Source: Photobacterium alginatilyticum (GTDB taxonomy: Bacteria; Pseudomonadota; Gammaproteobacteria; Enterobacterales; Vibrionaceae). Taken from it: a stretch of 64,000 bases of DNA. Below are positions 1 through 8,810 of this stretch, in pieces; the first letter of the stretch is position 1; every line of letters begins with the position of its first letter. Location of the stretch: positions 1 through 64,000 of the forward strand of contig NZ_RSEJ01000026.1 in assembly GCF_009910675.1 (NCBI RefSeq), written 5' to 3'. A program made the position numbers and the translations under genes. Below the pieces are notes generated by a model. The model was not told where the DNA came from. It made no database searches and was given only the letters and a program-made list of their open reading frames with translations.

Positions 1-262
1 TACCCAAGCTACCTCAAGATGCTCGTTTCAGCGAGAATTACTTGGCTTGTAGGCTAGGCACCGATTAGAAAATCTAGTGGCTCTAAATTAATAATCGGTA
101 ACAACGCATAGAAGCCAAGTAAACTCGCCCTTTGGGAGTGAGCCAGCGACCCCATTTCTGTGTCAAATAACGTTGAAAGGGAAAGCCATTCCTACCGTCA
201 TTTTCCTTGAACTGAGCTCGCTGGTCTCACTCTGAATCCTGCATCTTGAGGTAGCTTGGGTA
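1..262. repeat. MITE-like palindromic element with 22-bp terminal inverted repeats
   Basis: The first 22 bases (starting TACCCAAGCTACC) are the exact reverse complement of positions 241-262. Nested inside are further inverted repeats: 38-48 with 112-122 (11 bp, perfect), 60-67 with 92-99 (8 bp, perfect), and GAGTGAG-CCAGCGA near 135-148 against its near-complement near 218-233. There is no ORF. The outermost bases are TA on both sides, compatible with a TA target. This architecture fits a non-autonomous mobile element or a family of structured intergenic repeats. The element starts exactly at the window edge, so it could extend further left. Confidence 0.75.
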
Positions 263-585
263 TACTGAGTACCGTGAAGTAATAAAACATATTATTATTT
301 GGTTTCTGGGTATTTTATTGGTCTAAGTCCTTTTTTGTTTGCAAAATGTGTCTGCATGCCTTTTGTCTGTTGATCTTAATGAGCTAACTCATTACTTTTA
401 AATGGCAGATTAGAGCGTGTCAGTCTAAGCTTTTATGAATTTGGCTGTATTTAGTTGAATCACCCCTGAATTAAATGCGATTTACGGTGCTTTCTTTAAA
501 TTGCTTCAGTCTTTGTTTGTCTTATAGCTGAATTATCGCTGCCTCTAGGTTATTTTCGTTCAGGGAACATTTTAGGAGTGTTGTA
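263..585. other. intergenic, no gene seen
   Basis: AT-rich spacer between the palindromic element and the antiporter gene. It should carry the antiporter promoter, but I cannot pick a convincing -35/-10 pair. The ribosome binding site AGGAG at 574-578 belongs to the next gene. Confidence 0.6.
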
Positions 586-1776
586 TTGAGTACAGAGTTC
601 ACAATGTTGGGAATGGCCGTATTAACGGCAATAGGTATTTTGCTTCATCAGCCTTCAAAAACCCTTGGGTTGCCTTCCTTGTTGATATTTATTGGCGTCG
701 GTCTGCTGTTTGGCAACGGCGAGTTCGATTTTGTGTACGATGATCTTGAGCTGACGTCTTTTATTGGATCTCTGGCTCTTAATGTCATTGTGTTTGTCGG
801 AGGGCTAAATACCTCTAAGTCCAGTATTCTCGTTGCCTATAAAGAGGGGGGAATGCTGTCAACGGCTGGGGTCGTATTGACCACGGGTATTCTGGGCGGG
901 CTTCTGTACTTTGTGCTGGATTTTGATCTTCTGACCTGCATGTTATTTGCCGCCGTCGTATCGTCTACCGATGCCGCCGCGGTGTTTTCTATTCTCGAAT
1001 CGAAAAAGCTCAAGCTAAAAGAAAGTACCGATACCGTTCTTGAGTTTGAATCGGCCACCAATGACCCCGTTGCACTGTTACTGGTAGTGATCCTGACCGG
1101 GATGATTGTCAGTACCGGGCAGTCGATGGGAGCAGCCGACATTGGCATTAAACTGGTCCAGCAAATCGTCGTGGGGATCGGTGCTGGTTATCTGGTCGGG
1201 CTGGGGGGCGTGACCTTACTAAATAAAATCAAGCTTGAAGAATACGGGTTGATCCCGGTATTTATCTTGGCCTGTTTTGTCATTGCTGCTTACGGTAGTG
1301 ATGTACTGGGCGGAAATATCTTGATCGCCTCCTATGTTTCCGGTGTCGTGATAGGCAATGGATTGAGACGGGGCAAGGAAGTAAGTAAACACTTCTTTAA
1401 TAGTCTCTCATGGCTGGCGCAGGCATTGATGTTCATTATTCTTGGTTTGCAGTTTTTCCCCAAGGCGCTTATTGGTGACGTATGGATAGCCATTATTCCT
1501 GCATTGATCTTGATGTTAGTTGCTCGTCCACTGGCGGTCTTTATTAGCTTTTTGCCATTCAGGGCGGTCAGCACCAAGAAGAAATTCTTTATTTCTGCCA
1601 TCGGGCTGAAAGGTGCGACACCCATTGTCTTTGCCTTGATCCCGGCGGCTGAAGGTGTCGCAGGGGCACTGCAAATGATGCATATGGTTTTCTTTATTGT
1701 GTTGATATCTGTGATTGTTCAGGGATGGGCGATTGAACCTTTGGCAAATAAGCTAGGGCTGAATCAAAAAGAGTAA
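586..1776 (+). CDS. cation:proton antiporter, CPA family (NhaP/CvrA-like membrane domain)
   Basis: A 396-residue integral membrane protein made almost entirely of hydrophobic helices. It resembles the transport domain of NhaP-type K+(Na+)/H+ antiporters and would exchange monovalent cations for protons across the inner membrane. The segment around residues 125-165 has the family pattern SSTDAAAVFSIL followed by ESATNDPVALLL, whose acidic ND pair corresponds to the ion-binding region of CPA1 proteins. The start is TTG at 586, seven bases after AGGAG; ATG at 604 is the alternative. E. coli NhaP2 is about 580 residues with a C-terminal TrkA_C-type regulatory region. This protein stops after the membrane domain, so it lacks that cytoplasmic regulator. 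It appears monocistronic. The transported ion cannot be read from the sequence. Confidence 0.85.
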   Translation: MSTEFTMLGMAVLTAIGILLHQPSKTLGLPSLLIFIGVGLLFGNGEFDFVYDDLELTSFIGSLALNVIVFVGGLNTSKSSILVAYKEGGMLSTAGVVLTTGILGGLLYFVLDFDLLTCMLFAAVVSSTDAAAVFSILESKKLKLKESTDTVLEFESATNDPVALLLVVILTGMIVSTGQSMGAADIGIKLVQQIVVGIGAGYLVGLGGVTLLNKIKLEEYGLIPVFILACFVIAAYGSDVLGGNILIASYVSGVVIGNGLRRGKEVSKHFFNSLSWLAQALMFIILGLQFFPKALIGDVWIAIIPALILMLVARPLAVFISFLPFRAVSTKKKFFISAIGLKGATPIVFALIPAAEGVAGALQMMHMVFFIVLISVIVQGWAIEPLANKLGLNQKE

Positions 1777-1845
1777 TCAGGTTTTTTATCGGTTAAGCAG
1801 GCGGCGGAGGATTACCTTCGCCGTTTGCGTTTTTGTCCAACAAAA

Positions 1846-1861
1846 TGTGTTCAGTTTCACA
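1846..1861. promoter_or_regulatory. CRP-site-like sequence upstream of malE (first copy)
   Basis: TGTGT-TCAGTT-TCACA closely follows the CRP consensus TGTGA-N6-TCACA and lies about 105 bp before the malE start. Catabolite control of maltose genes by cAMP-CRP is established in enterics. Its use here is inferred. Confidence 0.5.
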
Positions 1862-1879
1862 TAGTTGAGCAAAACAGGG

Positions 1880-1925
1880 TGGGGGCGTAGGGAGGGGGAT
1901 GATGCTCATCTGCATGGGGGGGAGG
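1880..1925 (+). promoter_or_regulatory. cluster of MalT-box-like G-rich motifs
   Basis: Three G-rich motifs resemble MalT boxes (consensus GGGGAKGAGG): GGGGGCGTAGG at 1881-1891, GGGGGATGATG at 1894-1904 and GGGGGGAGGAG at 1915-1925. The first two recur in the same order upstream of the second malE near 9321-9344. That conservation between paralogous promoters supports a MalT-dependent control site. Confidence 0.65.
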
Positions 1926-1965
1926 AGAATGCCCCTGTTCACAAAAATTACAACGGAAATCGACT

Positions 1966-3150
1966 ATGAAACGTGTTCTGAAAACTCTGACTCTTTGTTC
2001 TCTTACAACTGCGCTAGCATTTCCAATGGCAGCCTCTGCCATGCAGGAAGGTGAAATCCTGATTTGGATTAACGGCGATAAAGGTTATGACGGCCTTGCT
2101 GAAGTTGGCCGTAAGTTCGAAGAAGATACCGGCGTCAAAGTTAACGTTCAGTACCCTGAGTCTCTGGAAGCGAAATTCCAGCAAGTAGCAGCAACAGGTG
2201 GCGGTCCGGACATCATCTTCTGGGCTCATGACCGTTTTGGCGGATACGCTAAATCAGGCCTGTTGGCTGAAGTTAAACCTTCTGCAGAGTTTAAGGACAA
2301 GTTTGTCGATTTCAGCTGGGATGCGGTGACGTACGATGGCAAGCTGGTTGGCTACCCAATGGCTGTTGAGTCTCCATCTCTGATTTATAATAAAGACCTG
2401 CTTCCTGAGCCACCAAAGACATGGGAAGAGCTGTATGCCATTGAGAAGCAAATGCAGGCAAAAGGCAAGAAAGCTATCATGTGGGATGTGAAGAACGCTT
2501 ACTTCACATGGCCGATGATTTCTGCCAACGGTGGTTATGCGTTTAAGAAAACCGAATCAGGCTTCGATGGCAAGCAGGTTGGTGTGAACAGCGACGCGGG
2601 TATTGCTGGTCTGAGCTTCCTGGTTGACTTGGCGAAGAAAAATGTTATTTCACCGGATATGGATTACGCGGTCTCTGAATCTGAATTCAACAAAGGTAAT
2701 GTCGCGATGACCATCAATGGTCCATGGTCGTGGGGTAACCTTGAAAAATCAAACCTAAACTACGGTGTTGCTGTACTGCCGACGCTTAACGGTGGTGCTT
2801 CTAACCCATTCGTTGGTGTACTGAGTGCCGGTATCAACGCCGCTAGCCCGAACCAGGACCTGTCTGTTGAGTTCCTTGAGAATTACCTGCTAACCAACGA
2901 AGGCCTGAAGATGGTTAATGATGACAAGCCTCTTGGTGCGGTAACGCTGAAATCATTCCAGAATATCCTGGCTAAAGACAGCCGTATTGCGGCTACGATG
3001 ACCAATGCCCAAAACGGTGAAATCATGCCTAACATTCCTGAAATGACGGCTTACTGGTTCGCTGAAGGTGCAGCTATCGAAAATGCACTGCTTGGTCGTC
3101 AGACAGTTAAAGAAGCGTTGGATACCGCGGCTTCTCAGATTAACAAGTAA
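1966..3150 (+). CDS. malE: maltose/maltodextrin-binding periplasmic protein (first MalE paralog)
   Basis: A 394-residue solute-binding protein of the MalE family. It would capture maltose and maltodextrins in the periplasm and deliver them to MalFGK. Residues 1-25 form a signal peptide with a Lys/Arg start, a hydrophobic core and an AxA-type cleavage site (AASA). The mature part has MalE-family segments such as LIWINGDKGYDGLAEVG, DIIFWAHDRFGGYAKSGLL and NGPWSWGNL. It is a paralog of the protein at 9440-10621, by eye well over half identical, and like that gene it lies behind MalT-like boxes. No transporter genes follow it directly; the next gene is a debranching enzyme. It may be a second binding protein that shares the MalFGK transporter, with a different chain-length preference; the latter is inference. 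Confidence 0.93.
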   Translation: MKRVLKTLTLCSLTTALAFPMAASAMQEGEILIWINGDKGYDGLAEVGRKFEEDTGVKVNVQYPESLEAKFQQVAATGGGPDIIFWAHDRFGGYAKSGLLAEVKPSAEFKDKFVDFSWDAVTYDGKLVGYPMAVESPSLIYNKDLLPEPPKTWEELYAIEKQMQAKGKKAIMWDVKNAYFTWPMISANGGYAFKKTESGFDGKQVGVNSDAGIAGLSFLVDLAKKNVISPDMDYAVSESEFNKGNVAMTINGPWSWGNLEKSNLNYGVAVLPTLNGGASNPFVGVLSAGINAASPNQDLSVEFLENYLLTNEGLKMVNDDKPLGAVTLKSFQNILAKDSRIAATMTNAQNGEIMPNIPEMTAYWFAEGAAIENALLGRQTVKEALDTAASQINK

Positions 3151-3201
3151 GACGATTGTGAGCCTCTAATATGGCAATAGCAACGTTATAGCAATCAAAT
3201 C

Positions 3202-3225
3202 AATGCGCAGCCTAGTCTGCGCATT
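3202..3225 (+). promoter_or_regulatory. intercistronic hairpin after malE (first copy)
   Basis: AATGCGCAG (3202-3210) and CTGCGCATT (3217-3225) pair perfectly around a 6-base loop. No T-run follows, so it is more likely an mRNA-stabilising or attenuating element between malE and the debranching enzyme gene than a full terminator. Confidence 0.5.
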
Positions 3226-3300
3226 GTGCTATCTGAATAAGACATTTCTGCATTTGATATCAAGTAAAAACGATATATCGCTTATTGATAAGGAATATAT

Positions 3301-6096
3301 GTGAACGGGTTAGAACAAGCTCCGTATAAAGAACAGTTGTACGTAAAGGGGACGTTTAATGGCTGGGGAGATGATACTCCAATGGCCTATATGGGCGAGG
3401 GATGCTATCAGGCGGTCATTTGTCTGTCGGCAGATCAGCACAGCTTTAAGGTTTCGGATCAGCAAGGCAGTGAACAGCTGACTTTTTCTGCTGACAAATA
3501 CAAGGCAGTATCATGCTTTGTCGATCAGTCTCAGCCGTTAATCGCAGCCAAAGGGATCGGCAATGATCTGTCATTCCTGGCCCCTGAGACCGGCCTTTAT
3601 ACTGTTTCGTTGACCGTGACGGCAGGTAAGCCTTCTTTGTTGATTGCGAAGGGCGGCGAAAATCGAGATGCCGAGCCGAGCCGTGATTTGGTTCAGGCTG
3701 ATTTTTCCATCGTGGCAGAATCGGGTTCATTACAGGCGAAGCCCGAGCCAGTATTGGCTCCTGATGCATTGTTCGAACAACTGGCTATCACCGCCGATAG
3801 CAGTGTCCCGTTTGTTTTTGGCGATAATGTTGATGGTTATTTTGAAGGTGTCACCCATGGGTTTGTGGCAGCCGGTAAATACCGCCATAAACAAGGTTGG
3901 TATCTGGGGACATTTGCGTCTTTTGTCGATGGAAAGATTAATGACAAGAACGTTGCACCCGAAGCGGCGATTTTCCCTTATGGCGTCACTCATCATTATG
4001 ACAATGGGGCTTCAGATACCTTTACGTTGCTGACCCAGCAGCGTGCAGCGGCAATCAAAGCTTGTTCAGAGCACGCGGCGAAACTGGCGATTGCGCCGCA
4101 GCTGAATCTTGCGATCAATGCTTCGACGGCCACCTGTTTTGATAACGGCGTGGTGTATGCGCTTGATCCGGCGCTGAGACAGGACAACACCCCGTCATTT
4201 ATCGCGGTGACTGCCAACCGGGCTTTCCGCTTCAAGGAGTCAACGTTTGCAGATCTTCCTGCTTTGAACGATGTGGTGCACCTAAGTGGCAGCCATGTTA
4301 AACCTGTGATTGAAACCCTTGAAAAAGAAACCAGTCTTACGCTTTATCTGACATTTGCAGAAACGGAAGCAGAGGCGGTCGCACAGGCCAATAAGCTGTT
4401 GGAGCAGGACGGTTATACCCGCCACCAGCAAAAAACTTATAACATGTTGACGCAGTCGTACCTTTGGACATCGGACCTCGAGTATAACCGCGCGCTGATG
4501 TGGGCCAAGGCGTCAGGCAAGGTGTTTGTTTCCAACGAGTTTGGCAAAGGGATCTGGGCCGGATTACCGTGGTTTAAAGACTGCTGGGGCCGCGACTCCT
4601 TCATTGCCTTGCCGGGTATTACATTGGTTAACGGGGATTTTGATGATGCAAAAACCATCATCGATAACTTTGCCTCGATGCAGCTGACAGACGAGCAAAG
4701 CATCAACTATGGTCGGATCCCTAACCGGGTGACCAGTCTGACCAATATGATTTACAACACCACGGACGGTACACCTTGGATGGTGAGGGAGGTGTGGGAT
4801 TATCTGAGGTACAGTGGTGATCTTGAGTATGCCAAATCGATTTATCCGGTAGTCCAAACTTATATCGACGGTATCGAGAAAAATTACCTTGATGAGCACG
4901 GCCTGATGACACACCGGGATCCCGATACCTGGATGGATGCCAAACTAGAAGGCAAGCTGCCGTGGTCTGCCCGGGGCAACCGTGCCAACGACATTCAGGC
5001 GTTGTGGTACACCAGCCTGAAGGTAGCTGTAGAGCTGGCAAGGCTGAATGACGATCTGGAATCAGCGTTGCATTATCGCACGCTTGCCGATAAGGTGCAG
5101 TCGAGCTTCCAGGCAATGTTCTGGGATGAGAGCAAAGAGCTGCTGGCAGATCGTTTGCGGGAAGATAACAGCCGTGACTTGCAGATACGTCCTAATCAGC
5201 TGATGACATTGACCGTACCGTTTGACGGTGGCCTGGTTGATAAAACAACCGGGGCGAAGGTGGTGAAAAATGCGGTGACTGAACTGCTGTTCCCGTGGGG
5301 GATCACGTCACTTTCTCAGTATGATCCCGACTTTCATCCTTATCACGCGAACCGTGAGGAATATCATAAGGATGCCGCCTATCATAACGGCACAATCTGG
5401 GGCTGGAATGCGGGCTTTACGGTTTCAAGCTTAATCGCTTACGGCTATGCTGACTTTGCTTACCAGCTGACCAAGGATCTGTCGCGACAGATCTTGTCTA
5501 TCGGTCATCGAGGAACAATGAGCGAGAACCTGGATGCGTTTTTGGATACCGAAGGTGAAGTGACGACGACAGGTACCTATGCTCAGGCATGGTCTGTTTC
5601 CGAGTTTACCCGTAACGGCTATCAGGATTATATGGGCTTTGCTCCGAACTTAATGGCTGATAGAGTGACACTGTCACCTTGTCTGCCGTCGACGTGGCAC
5701 TCAGCCCATGCGTTATTGCGCTTTGGTACTGATAATGCGCTGAACGTCGCTATTGATCGCACCGAAGGGGGCGTAGAGAGCTACCAGTTGAGTTATACAC
5801 ATGCATCCGGCGAATTGCTTGAGCTGCTCCTAACGGCTGATAACAAGGCTAAATACCGGCTTGAACTCGAGCTGGGGGAGGAGCCGGTTAATGTACGTTT
5901 TGACCCATTAGCCATTGAAGCCGAAGTAAACGGCAAATGTATGGCGCTGGTTTGTGTTCAGCCTAGCTACCAGGACCAAATGGGCCATCTGAGGTTCGCC
6001 AAGCCTGATCTTACGATCGGGTTCCCTGTGTTAAAAGGGCAGCACGTTTTGCAAAAATACGTAGAGGATAGTGGTCTCGTCAAGGCGGGAGACTAG
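3301..6096 (+). CDS. glycogen-debranching-type amylo-alpha-1,6-glucosidase (GDE_C/GH133-like) with N-terminal CBM48/E-set-like domain
   Basis: A 931-residue protein. Residues about 8-60 (YVKGTFNGWG then a Q/H/F pattern) resemble a CBM48/E-set glycogen-binding fold. Residues about 380-780 match the (alpha/alpha)6-barrel C-terminal domain of glycogen debranching enzymes, with the hallmark WFKDCWGRDSFIALPG and later YHNGTIWGWNAGF. This domain hydrolyses alpha-1,6 branch glucose in limit dextrins. There is no GH13 transferase domain, as in bacterial single-activity enzymes. No signal peptide is seen, so it should be cytosolic and act on imported or stored glucans. The start is GTG at 3301, six bases after AAGGA at 3290-3294. 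It lies 150 bp behind malE on the same strand and ends at a strong terminator (6222-6250), consistent with a malE-debranching unit. Confidence 0.85.
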   Translation: MNGLEQAPYKEQLYVKGTFNGWGDDTPMAYMGEGCYQAVICLSADQHSFKVSDQQGSEQLTFSADKYKAVSCFVDQSQPLIAAKGIGNDLSFLAPETGLYTVSLTVTAGKPSLLIAKGGENRDAEPSRDLVQADFSIVAESGSLQAKPEPVLAPDALFEQLAITADSSVPFVFGDNVDGYFEGVTHGFVAAGKYRHKQGWYLGTFASFVDGKINDKNVAPEAAIFPYGVTHHYDNGASDTFTLLTQQRAAAIKACSEHAAKLAIAPQLNLAINASTATCFDNGVVYALDPALRQDNTPSFIAVTANRAFRFKESTFADLPALNDVVHLSGSHVKPVIETLEKETSLTLYLTFAETEAEAVAQANKLLEQDGYTRHQQKTYNMLTQSYLWTSDLEYNRALMWAKASGKVFVSNEFGKGIWAGLPWFKDCWGRDSFIALPGITLVNGDFDDAKTIIDNFASMQLTDEQSINYGRIPNRVTSLTNMIYNTTDGTPWMVREVWDYLRYSGDLEYAKSIYPVVQTYIDGIEKNYLDEHGLMTHRDPDTWMDAKLEGKLPWSARGNRANDIQALWYTSLKVAVELARLNDDLESALHYRTLADKVQSSFQAMFWDESKELLADRLREDNSRDLQIRPNQLMTLTVPFDGGLVDKTTGAKVVKNAVTELLFPWGITSLSQYDPDFHPYHANREEYHKDAAYHNGTIWGWNAGFTVSSLIAYGYADFAYQLTKDLSRQILSIGHRGTMSENLDAFLDTEGEVTTTGTYAQAWSVSEFTRNGYQDYMGFAPNLMADRVTLSPCLPSTWHSAHALLRFGTDNALNVAIDRTEGGVESYQLSYTHASGELLELLLTADNKAKYRLELELGEEPVNVRFDPLAIEAEVNGKCMALVCVQPSYQDQMGHLRFAKPDLTIGFPVLKGQHVLQKYVEDSGLVKAGD

Positions 6097-6105
6097 TCAT
6101 ACGCC

Positions 6106-6197
6106 CCCATGATTACAGAGCCCCATGGTTCCCATAGTTACAGAGAGTAGTTACTGAGCCATAGTTATTGAACCATTGTTACCGAGCATGGTTCTAG
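6106..6197 (+). repeat. degenerate tandem repeat, unit about 13-15 bp
   Basis: Successive units read CCCATGATTACAGAG (6106), CCCCATGGTT (6121), CCCATAGTTACAGAG (6131), AGTAGTTACTGAG (6146), CCATAGTTATTGAA (6159), CCATTGTTACCGAG (6173) and CATGGTTCTAG (6187). They fit a consensus near CCATAGTTACNGAG, in the non-coding stretch between the debranching enzyme stop and its terminator. The function is unknown. Confidence 0.6.
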
Positions 6198-6221
6198 CCG
6201 GTGCTTAGTTGGGGGAAGTCA

Positions 6222-6250
6222 AAAGGCGCAGCTTTATTAGCTGCGCCTTT
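6222..6250. terminator. bidirectional rho-independent terminator
   Basis: AAAGGCGCAGCT (6222-6233), loop TTATT, AGCTGCGCCTTT (6239-6250). This is a 12-bp perfect stem with A and T tracts on both sides. It closes the debranching enzyme transcript and may also end the minus-strand small gene. Confidence 0.85.
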
Positions 6251-6364
6251 CGTTTATGGAGTTGATGCTGAGCTAATCATACCGGTGAGGGTATCTAGCT
6301 TGGCTATAGGTTACTGGTATGCATAAGGTGCTGGGCACCGCTTGAAAGCCGGGTATGCCATTGT

Positions 6365-6544
6365 TTACTCATCGATAAATACTTTCCCTTCTATTGAATA
6401 GGGCTCGTTATCGTCATAGAGGTGTGAGTTTCCCTTGAGCCTTTTGACTTTTGCTTCAAGCGCTTTTGCCTCCTGGTAATTGCCTTCCTGATAAGCCATA
6501 TAGATTAGCTGCTCGATATCTTCAATTCTGTCGTGGCTGCTCAT
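6365..6544 (-). CDS. small hypothetical acidic protein
   Basis: A 59-residue protein with no family I recognise. The sequence begins MSSHDRIEDIEQLIYMAYQ and is predicted to be mostly helical, rich in Glu, Lys and Asp, with no membrane segment or signal peptide. The start at 6544 is chosen because GGAGG lies about eight bases upstream on the minus strand; an ATG six codons earlier overlaps that ribosome binding site. The good ribosome binding site and protein-like composition make it a credible gene. Its neighbours (debranching enzyme and esterase) suggest no clear role. Confidence 0.6.
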   Translation of the reverse strand: MSSHDRIEDIEQLIYMAYQEGNYQEAKALEAKVKRLKGNSHLYDDNEPYSIEGKVFIDE

Positions 6545-6726
6545 GTAATGATCCTCCATCAAAGATACATCCAGATATCTTTACCGGTGTTATTTGGACC
6601 GGGTGTAATTTATTCCGGGTCATTATTTGCTCGTGTGTGCCTTGCGGCGCCAACAACCCCAGACTGTTTAAGTTTAGGTGTGAAGCGGGTTCCCCTCCAC
6701 CAATTTACTGTTGAAAGGGCTCAGGT

Positions 6727-7602
6727 TCAGCGTGCAGAAAGTTGCCTCACCATATCAGGGAAACGCTGTGCCCAGGCACTTTCACTGTGCACGGCATCTT
6801 GTTCAACAGTAAGGCTACAGCTTAGCATGTTGCTTTTGTCCTGAAGCAACTGGTGAATACGCTTGGCACCGTTAAAATAGACAGAGGGAAATGCTGCAAT
6901 CGAGTGGTCGCTGGTTTCTTCGGTGCCAATATCCATATAGATATTCAGCGGCAATAAGACAGCCGTTTGCTGGATAAAGTTTTCTATTGGTTTGTCGGCA
7001 AACCAGAACGCTGGTGAAAACACACCGGCATTGGCAAAGCTTTGCTGATAGCGAAGGGCAATGTATAAGCTGATCAGCCCGCCCATTGAGCTGCCGGCAA
7101 CCGTCGTATATTCCCGTTCTTTTCGGGTACGGTAATGCTGGTCGATATAGGGCTTGAGGGTGTCGGCGATAAAAGCACCATAGGCTTCACCTTCGCCGCC
7201 GAGTGTGAGCTTGAAGTCATTCCATCCATCGAGCCCTGAGTCCAGCTCACAGGGCCATGGCGAGTATTCATTCATCCGTCCGAAGCCATTATGTAGCGGA
7301 CTGTTATCGACAGCGACAATGATGACGCCATCCGTTTCACCGTTAGCCTGCATATGATCAAGTTGCTCGCCAGCCTGCCAACTCATGCCTGAAATACAAA
7401 GCTCCGGCTCGAAGACATTCTGCCCGTCATGCATATAGATGACCGGGTATCGCTTGCTGCTGGTTGCGTAGTCTTCAGGCAGGTAAATACGTACAAGTCG
7501 GCGGCGGTTGAGCTGAGGTATGTCAAACTCTTTTAGCAAGATCATGCGACTAGGATCATAGCTCTTTACTCGGGCATCGAAAGGGCTGGTGTGTGGTGTC
7601 AT
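6727..7602 (-). CDS. alpha/beta-hydrolase, putative esterase (esterase D / enterochelin-esterase-like)
   Basis: A 291-residue protein of the putative esterase family of the alpha/beta-hydrolase fold. The region RYPVIYMHDGQNVF carries the family HDGQ strand. The nucleophile elbow is GSSMGG (GxSxG) near residue 177, and a C-terminal HSESAWAQRFP supplies the likely catalytic His. It would cleave ester bonds in a small cytosolic substrate; the substrate is not evident. The start at 7602 follows GGAG with seven bases of spacing; an in-frame start 15 codons upstream has no such site. It lies downstream of malK on the same strand but behind a strong terminator, so co-transcription would need read-through. 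The position inside the maltose region hints at sugar-ester metabolism, without proof. Confidence 0.75.
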   Translation of the reverse strand: MTPHTSPFDARVKSYDPSRMILLKEFDIPQLNRRRLVRIYLPEDYATSSKRYPVIYMHDGQNVFEPELCISGMSWQAGEQLDHMQANGETDGVIIVAVDNSPLHNGFGRMNEYSPWPCELDSGLDGWNDFKLTLGGEGEAYGAFIADTLKPYIDQHYRTRKEREYTTVAGSSMGGLISLYIALRYQQSFANAGVFSPAFWFADKPIENFIQQTAVLLPLNIYMDIGTEETSDHSIAAFPSVYFNGAKRIHQLLQDKSNMLSCSLTVEQDAVHSESAWAQRFPDMVRQLSAR

Positions 7603-7645
7603 CGCGGGCTCCAACAATTGCTTAGTTTGTGTAACTGACAGGTAC

Positions 7646-7680
7646 AAAAAAGCGCTGTTAGAATTTAACAGCGCTTTTGT
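7646..7680. terminator. bidirectional terminator downstream of malK
   Basis: AGCGCTGTTA (7651-7660), loop GAATT, TAACAGCGCT (7666-7675), preceded by a run of A and followed by TTTT. On the minus strand it follows malK directly, which would make malK monocistronic or attenuated into the esterase gene. Confidence 0.85.
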
Positions 7681-7700
7681 CTAGGGGGAAAGAGTTTGGC

Positions 7701-8810
7701 TTATACGCCCGGCTCTTTGTATAGACGACGACAAGCTTTACCGTCGCTGTGGAACAGGTGACAGCGGTGGGCAGGAATACCCACCTTAAATTTGTCACCT
7801 GCTTCGAGATCTAGTGTATCCGGACGGCGGTAGATAAAGTCAGCATCCATATGCTCAAGGTGCAAGTAAGCTTGAGTCTCATAGCCTAGTTTTTCGATGA
7901 CCTGTATCTTACCTTCGACACACACATCACCTTCTTCACAAGATACCAGATGCTCTGGGCGAATACCCAGTGACATACGATCACCCTTGTTAACAGTGCT
8001 GCCGTCAACCGGGATCCAGAATGTGTTTCCGTCGCCCATCTGGACCATTACACGTTCATCTTCGACCTGCTCAACGTTCACGCTCATGAAGTTCATTTTC
8101 GGTGAGCCGATAAACCCTGCAACAAAACGGTTCTGTGGGTAGTGGTAGAGTTCAAGAGGCTTACCAACCTGAGATACATAACCACCATCAAGAACAACGA
8201 TTTTCTCTGCCATGGTCATGGCTTCAATCTGATCGTGTGTTACGTAGATCATGGTACAGCCAAGTTGTTTGTGTAGCTTGGCAATCTCGATACGCATCTG
8301 TACACGAAGAGCGGCATCAAGGTTAGATAGCGGCTCATCAAGCAGGAAGACATCTGGTTGGGAGACAAGCGTACGGCCGATTGCAACACGCTGACGCTGA
8401 CCACCAGAAAGCGCCTTAGGCTGGCGATCCAGCAGGTGACCAAGCTGAAGAATGTCAGCAGCATGATCAACACGCTTTTTGATTTCTTTCTTGTCAGCCT
8501 TAGCCAGTTTCATACCGAACGACATGTTGTCGAACAGGTTAAGGTGCGGGTACAAAGCATAAGATTGGAATACCATGCCGACACCGCGCTCAGAAGGAGG
8601 AACATCGTTCATTCGCTCCTCACCGATGTACAGGTCACCTGATGTAATATCTTCCAAACCTGCGATACAACGAAGAAGGGTAGACTTGCCGCAGCCTGAT
8701 GGCCCTACAAATACAACGAATTCGCCTTCGGCAATATCGAGATCAACATTTTTGGAAATCAGGTTATCTCCATATGCTTTACATACATTTCGTAAAGTGA
8801 CACTCGTCAT
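7701..8810 (-). CDS. malK: maltose/maltodextrin ABC transporter ATP-binding protein MalK
   Basis: A 369-residue ATPase subunit that powers MalFG-mediated uptake of maltodextrins at the cytoplasmic face of the inner membrane. It shows Walker A GPSGCGKST at residues 36-44, the Q-loop segment MVFQSYALYPH, ABC signature LSGGQRQR, Walker B VFLLDEP and the switch His in YVTHDQ. Residues about 240-369 form the C-terminal regulatory (TOBE/MOP-like) domain, including LGIRPEHL, which in E. coli MalK contacts MalT and EIIA-Glc. It is transcribed divergently from malE-malF-malG, the arrangement of enteric mal regions, across a 630-bp control region. The length matches E. coli MalK (371). Confidence 0.96.
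   Translation of the reverse strand: MTSVTLRNVCKAYGDNLISKNVDLDIAEGEFVVFVGPSGCGKSTLLRCIAGLEDITSGDLYIGEERMNDVPPSERGVGMVFQSYALYPHLNLFDNMSFGMKLAKADKKEIKKRVDHAADILQLGHLLDRQPKALSGGQRQRVAIGRTLVSQPDVFLLDEPLSNLDAALRVQMRIEIAKLHKQLGCTMIYVTHDQIEAMTMAEKIVVLDGGYVSQVGKPLELYHYPQNRFVAGFIGSPKMNFMSVNVEQVEDERVMVQMGDGNTFWIPVDGSTVNKGDRMSLGIRPEHLVSCEEGDVCVEGKIQVIEKLGYETQAYLHLEHMDADFIYRRPDTLDLEAGDKFKVGIPAHRCHLFHSDGKACRRLYKEPGV

Noticed and set aside
3644..4033. Overlapping ORF inside the debranching enzyme gene
   Set aside because: It has no ribosome binding site and lies within a long, well-conserved coding frame.
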